DNA from: Anaerolineales bacterium
GTDB lineage: Bacteria; Chloroflexota; Anaerolineae; Anaerolineales; Villigracilaceae
Direction: 5' to 3'
NCBI GenBank assembly: GCA_020847435.1
Contig: JADLBX010000039.1
Span: forward strand, 1-37,836
Length of the DNA stretch: 37,836 nt
In this document: positions 35,497-37,836 of the stretch, piece by piece
Layout of the letters: the number at the start of each line of letters is the position of its first letter
How positions within the stretch are numbered: position 1 is the first letter of the stretch
Translations under genes and position numbers: made by a program
The notes under the pieces: generated by a model
The model's input: the letters and a program-made list of their open reading frames with translations, nothing else
What the model was told of the DNA's origin: nothing
Database searches by the model: none

Positions 35497-37149
35497 TTAC
35501 TTCAACATCGGCATTTTGATTCCATGCCGCTTCGCCGCTTCGATGGCAATCTCATATCCCGCATCAGCGTGGCGGACGACGCCCATGCCCGGGTCGGTCG
35601 TTAACACGCGTTCGAGTCGGCGCGCGGCTTCGGGAGTGCCGTCTGCTACGATCACTTGTCCCGCGTGTTGCGAATATCCCATGCCCACGCCGCCGCCGTG
35701 ATGGAACGACACCCACGTCGCGCCGCCGACCGCGTTGATCAGCGCGTTGAGGATCGCCCAATCGGAGATCGCGTCAGAACCGTCTTTCATCGATTCCGTC
35801 TCGCGGTTCGGCGAAGCGACCGAGCCCGAATCCAAATGGTCGCGCCCGATCACGATCGGCGCTTTCACTTTTCCGCTTGCGACCAATTCATTGAATTTGA
35901 GTCCCGCCTTCACGCGCTCACCATAACCGAGCCAGCAGATGCGCGCGGGCAAACCTTGAAACGGAACTTTCTCGCGCGCCATCTTCAACCAGCGATGCAA
36001 ATGCGCGTCATCGGGAAACAACTCCATGATGGCTTGATCGGTCGTGTAAATATCTTCTTTATCGCCCGAGAGCGCCACCCACCGAAACGGTCCCTTGCCT
36101 TCGCAAAACAACGGGCGAATATATGCGGGCACAAACCCAGGGAACTCGAACGCGTCGCTCACGCCGTTGTTGAACGCTTGTTGCCGCAAATTATTTCCGT
36201 AATCGAAAACTTCCGCGCCGGCGCGCTGAAACGCGAGCATGGCTTGCACATGTTTCGACATCGAATCCATCGCCAACTTTTTATATTTTTCTGGATTCGA
36301 CTTCCGCAACTCGTCCGCCGCCGTCACCGATAATTCAGACGGGACGTAAAACAACGCTTCATGCGCGGACGTTTGGTCTGTCACCACATCGGGAACCACT
36401 CCACGCTTCGACAGTTCGTCGTACACATCCGCGGCGTTGCCGATCAGCCCAATGGATTTGGGAATCTGTTTGTCTTTGAATTCTTCGACGAGCGTCATCG
36501 CTTCTTCGAGGTTGTCCACCACCATGTCCACGTAGCCGATGGCGCGGCGGCGCTCGGCGCGTTCGGGGTCCACTTCGACGATGAGTCCCACGCCTTCGTT
36601 CATCGTGATGGATAACGGTTGCGCGCCGCCCATGCCGCCGAGACCCGCTGTTAACACAAACTTTCCTTTCAACGATCCCCAGCCTTTGAGTTTTGCCAGC
36701 GCGCCGAAAGTTTCATAGGTGCCTTGCAAGATTCCCTGCGTGCCGATGTAGATCCACGAGCCAGCGGTCATCTGTCCGTACATGATGAGTCCCTTTTTGG
36801 CTAACTCATCGAAGTATTCCCACGTCGCCCAGTGTGGGACGAGGTTCGAGTTGGCGATCAACACTTTCGGCGCGTCTTTGTGACTCTTGAACACAACCAC
36901 AGGTTTGCCCGATTGCACGAGGAGCGTTTCATCCTCTTCGAGATACTTCAACGATTCGAGGATCGCGTCGAACGATTCCCAATCGCGCGCGGCTTTGCCG
37001 CGTCCGCCGTAGACGACGAGATCGTCGGGTTTCTCGGCAACCTCCGGGTCGAGGTTATTTTGAAGCATGCGATAGGCGGCTTCGCTGAGCCAGTTCTTGC
37101 AGGTGAGATCAATGCCGCGGGGGGCGCGGACAGGTCGAGGTCCGGACAT
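35497..37149 (-). CDS. hutU: Urocanate hydratase
   Basis: 550 residues, the family's normal length. Signature segments are [34 protein letters not shown], the NAD-binding [13 protein letters not shown], and [16 protein letters not shown] near the C-terminus. It converts urocanate to 4-imidazolone-5-propionate with tightly bound NAD, the second step of histidine degradation. The ATG has aaggag upstream. No hutH, hutI or hutG is in the window, so the pathway's other genes must be elsewhere. Only 75 bases separate it from the upstream Rrf2 gene, and a strong hairpin lies in that gap. Confidence 0.97.
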   Translation of the reverse strand: MSGPRPVRAPRGIDLTCKNWLSEAAYRMLQNNLDPEVAEKPDDLVVYGGRGKAARDWESFDAILESLKYLEEDETLLVQSGKPVVVFKSHKDAPKVLIANSNLVPHWATWEYFDELAKKGLIMYGQMTAGSWIYIGTQGILQGTYETFGALAKLKGWGSLKGKFVLTAGLGGMGGAQPLSITMNEGVGLIVEVDPERAERRRAIGYVDMVVDNLEEAMTLVEEFKDKQIPKSIGLIGNAADVYDELSKRGVVPDVVTDQTSAHEALFYVPSELSVTAADELRKSNPEKYKKLAMDSMSKHVQAMLAFQRAGAEVFDYGNNLRQQAFNNGVSDAFEFPGFVPAYIRPLFCEGKGPFRWVALSGDKEDIYTTDQAIMELFPDDAHLHRWLKMAREKVPFQGLPARICWLGYGERVKAGLKFNELVASGKVKAPIVIGRDHLDSGSVASPNRETESMKDGSDAISDWAILNALINAVGGATWVSFHHGGGVGMGYSQHAGQVIVADGTPEAARRLERVLTTDPGMGVVRHADAGYEIAIEAAKRHGIKMPMLK

Positions 37150-37174
37150 GATGCGTTTCTCCTTGTCGAATAAA

Positions 37175-37210
37175 AAATCCCTCCCGGCAATTATACGCCG
37201 GGAGGGATTT
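37175..37210 (-). terminator. Hairpin between rrf2 and hutU, terminator or attenuator
   Basis: 14-bp stem aaatccctcccggc/gccgggagggattt with an 8-base loop. On the minus strand it is followed by ttttttatt, a good intrinsic terminator for the Rrf2 gene. The loop reads gtataatt, which contains a -10-like TATAAT that could serve hutU. Confidence 0.8.
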
Positions 37211-37224
37211 AATTTTGTCGGCGG

Positions 37225-37641
37225 TTATGCCGGCTGGGCGATCAGGTCGGCGAAGTTGGCGCCTTTCAGGCGGGTTACCAGTTCGTTCTGCGCGTCGCAC
37301 CAGACCGGCTTGATCGGGCAGTCTTTTTCGAAAGGGCAGACGCCGTCGTCGCCCACGTTACCCACGCATTGGTTCAGTTGGATCGGACCGTCAATCGCTT
37401 CGATCACCTCCAGCAGGGTGATGTCCTTCGGTTCGCGGGCGAGGGTCACGCCGCCGCGCGCGCCGCGCGAGGTGTGTAGCAGCCCGGCGATGGAAAGCTG
37501 CGAAACGATCTTGGCGAGAAACGGCGGCGGGATGCGTTGCTCCTTTGCCACCGCGCTGGTGGCGGCGCGCTGGTTGGGCTCGAGGCGGGCTAGATGCAAA
37601 ATTGCGCGGACGGCGTAATCGGCTTGGCGTGTGATCTGCAT
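37225..37641 (-). CDS. Rrf2 family transcriptional regulator, probable Fe-S sensor
   Basis: 138 residues from the ATG at 37641 with ggagg upstream; an earlier in-frame start is less likely. The N-terminal winged helix (RQADYAVRAILHLARL, then IPPPFLAKIVSQLSIAGLLHTSRGARGGVTLAR) is typical of Rrf2. Three cysteines, C92, C102 and C108 (QCVGNVGDDGVCPFEKDC), match the spacing region of Fe-S-binding members such as IscR and NsrR, with C115 in addition. It probably senses iron-sulphur status, oxygen or nitric oxide. Target genes are unknown. A TATAAT box lies upstream at 37691-37686. Confidence 0.92.
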   Translation of the reverse strand: MQITRQADYAVRAILHLARLEPNQRAATSAVAKEQRIPPPFLAKIVSQLSIAGLLHTSRGARGGVTLAREPKDITLLEVIEAIDGPIQLNQCVGNVGDDGVCPFEKDCPIKPVWCDAQNELVTRLKGANFADLIAQPA

Positions 37642-37685
37642 GAGGAACTGCCTCCTTCCTGTTCTCCAACTCATCTGTTGGACAA

Positions 37686-37691
37686 ATTATA
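37686..37691 (-). promoter_or_regulatory. -10 box of the Rrf2 gene
   Basis: TATAAT on the minus strand, about 45 bases before the start codon, with no good -35 at the proper spacing; this fits a promoter under activator or self control. Confidence 0.45.
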
Positions 37692-37736
37692 ACCTTTTCT
37701 CTTACTCTTAGAGAGCGTTTTGAAAATCACGAATTC

Positions 37737-37832
37737 ACCACAGATGAACACGGATGAACTGTGACTTTTGATGAACTTCTCCGAAGAATCGCCGTTAATT
37801 CCTTTTTATCTGCGCGCTTCGCGGTCTGTGGT
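37737..37832. repeat. Partial accacag/ctgtggt repeat at the window edge
   Basis: accacag (37737-37743) and ctgtggt (37826-37832) bracket a stretch with acacggatg, resembling the ccacggatt repeat family. No gene is seen from 37692 to the end. Confidence 0.45.
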
Positions 37833-37836
37833 TAAA

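Noticed and set aside
1..37836. tRNA, rRNA, CRISPR arrays, integrases or transposases
   Set aside because: None of the expected patterns was found on reading both strands.

Overview
The window looks like a chromosomal segment from the phylum Chloroflexota, most likely class Anaerolineae. This is inference. It rests on the gene content, on lipoproteins with long Pro/Thr-rich linkers (TDTP/PTNTP type) after the lipobox, on the abundance of STAND ATPases and PadR/HAAS pairs, and on many short palindromic repeats between and inside genes. No rRNA, tRNA, CRISPR array, transposase or integrase was found.

Layout, left to right. 1-3199 (+): the 3' part of a TrmA/RumA-type RNA uracil methyltransferase, overlapping by 4 bases a 5-oxoprolinase operon in the order pxpB-pxpC-pxpA. 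3207-7655 (+): a three-gene cassette with its own extended -10 promoter. It holds a small protein with an effector-associated-type domain, a STAND NTPase (the same type of domain, then NB-ARC, then TPRs), and a protein with two GGDEF-like domains followed by a 2H phosphoesterase domain. 7948-8919 (+): a diguanylate cyclase with a degenerate receiver. 8953-16437 (-): an SPFH/flotillin-like protein, a CASTOR/POLLUX-type ion channel, a GT39-like membrane glycosyltransferase and an ABC-F ATPase. 16532-18350 (-): a pair of tiny conserved-looking proteins, a zinc-ribbon protein and proC. 18424-21613: a small membrane protein (+), an ATP-grasp ligase (-) and a family 4 glycosidase (-). 21813-27725 (-): a TetR-controlled efflux operon (tetR, two FtsX-like permeases, a MacB/LolD-type ATPase, two HlyD-type adaptors). 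27809-30641 (-): membrane proteins, a lipoprotein phosphodiesterase and a RibK-like protein. 30719-32061 (-): a PadR/HAAS pair. 32221-33567 (+): an MFS exporter. 33642-37641 (-): two surface lipoproteins, hutU and an Rrf2 regulator.

The most interesting part is 3207-7655. Two neighbouring proteins carry visibly homologous effector-associated-type domains, the known wiring of STAND conflict systems, where a sensor ATPase recruits a partner through like-with-like domains. The third gene overlaps the ATPase gene by 8 bases. It joins two GGDEF-fold domains, each keeping the metal-binding Asp and a GDEF/SDEF motif, to a 2H phosphoesterase. That suggests one polypeptide able to make and cleave a nucleotide signal. 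I know of no described system with this layout, but I could not search.

The second theme is repeats. At least five palindrome families recur. Some copies lie in frame inside conserved genes (methyltransferase, pxpC, GH4 glycosidase), and some form multi-hairpin, cloverleaf-like structures between genes. Several regulators (TetR, PadR) have well-formed operators overlapping sigma70-type promoters.
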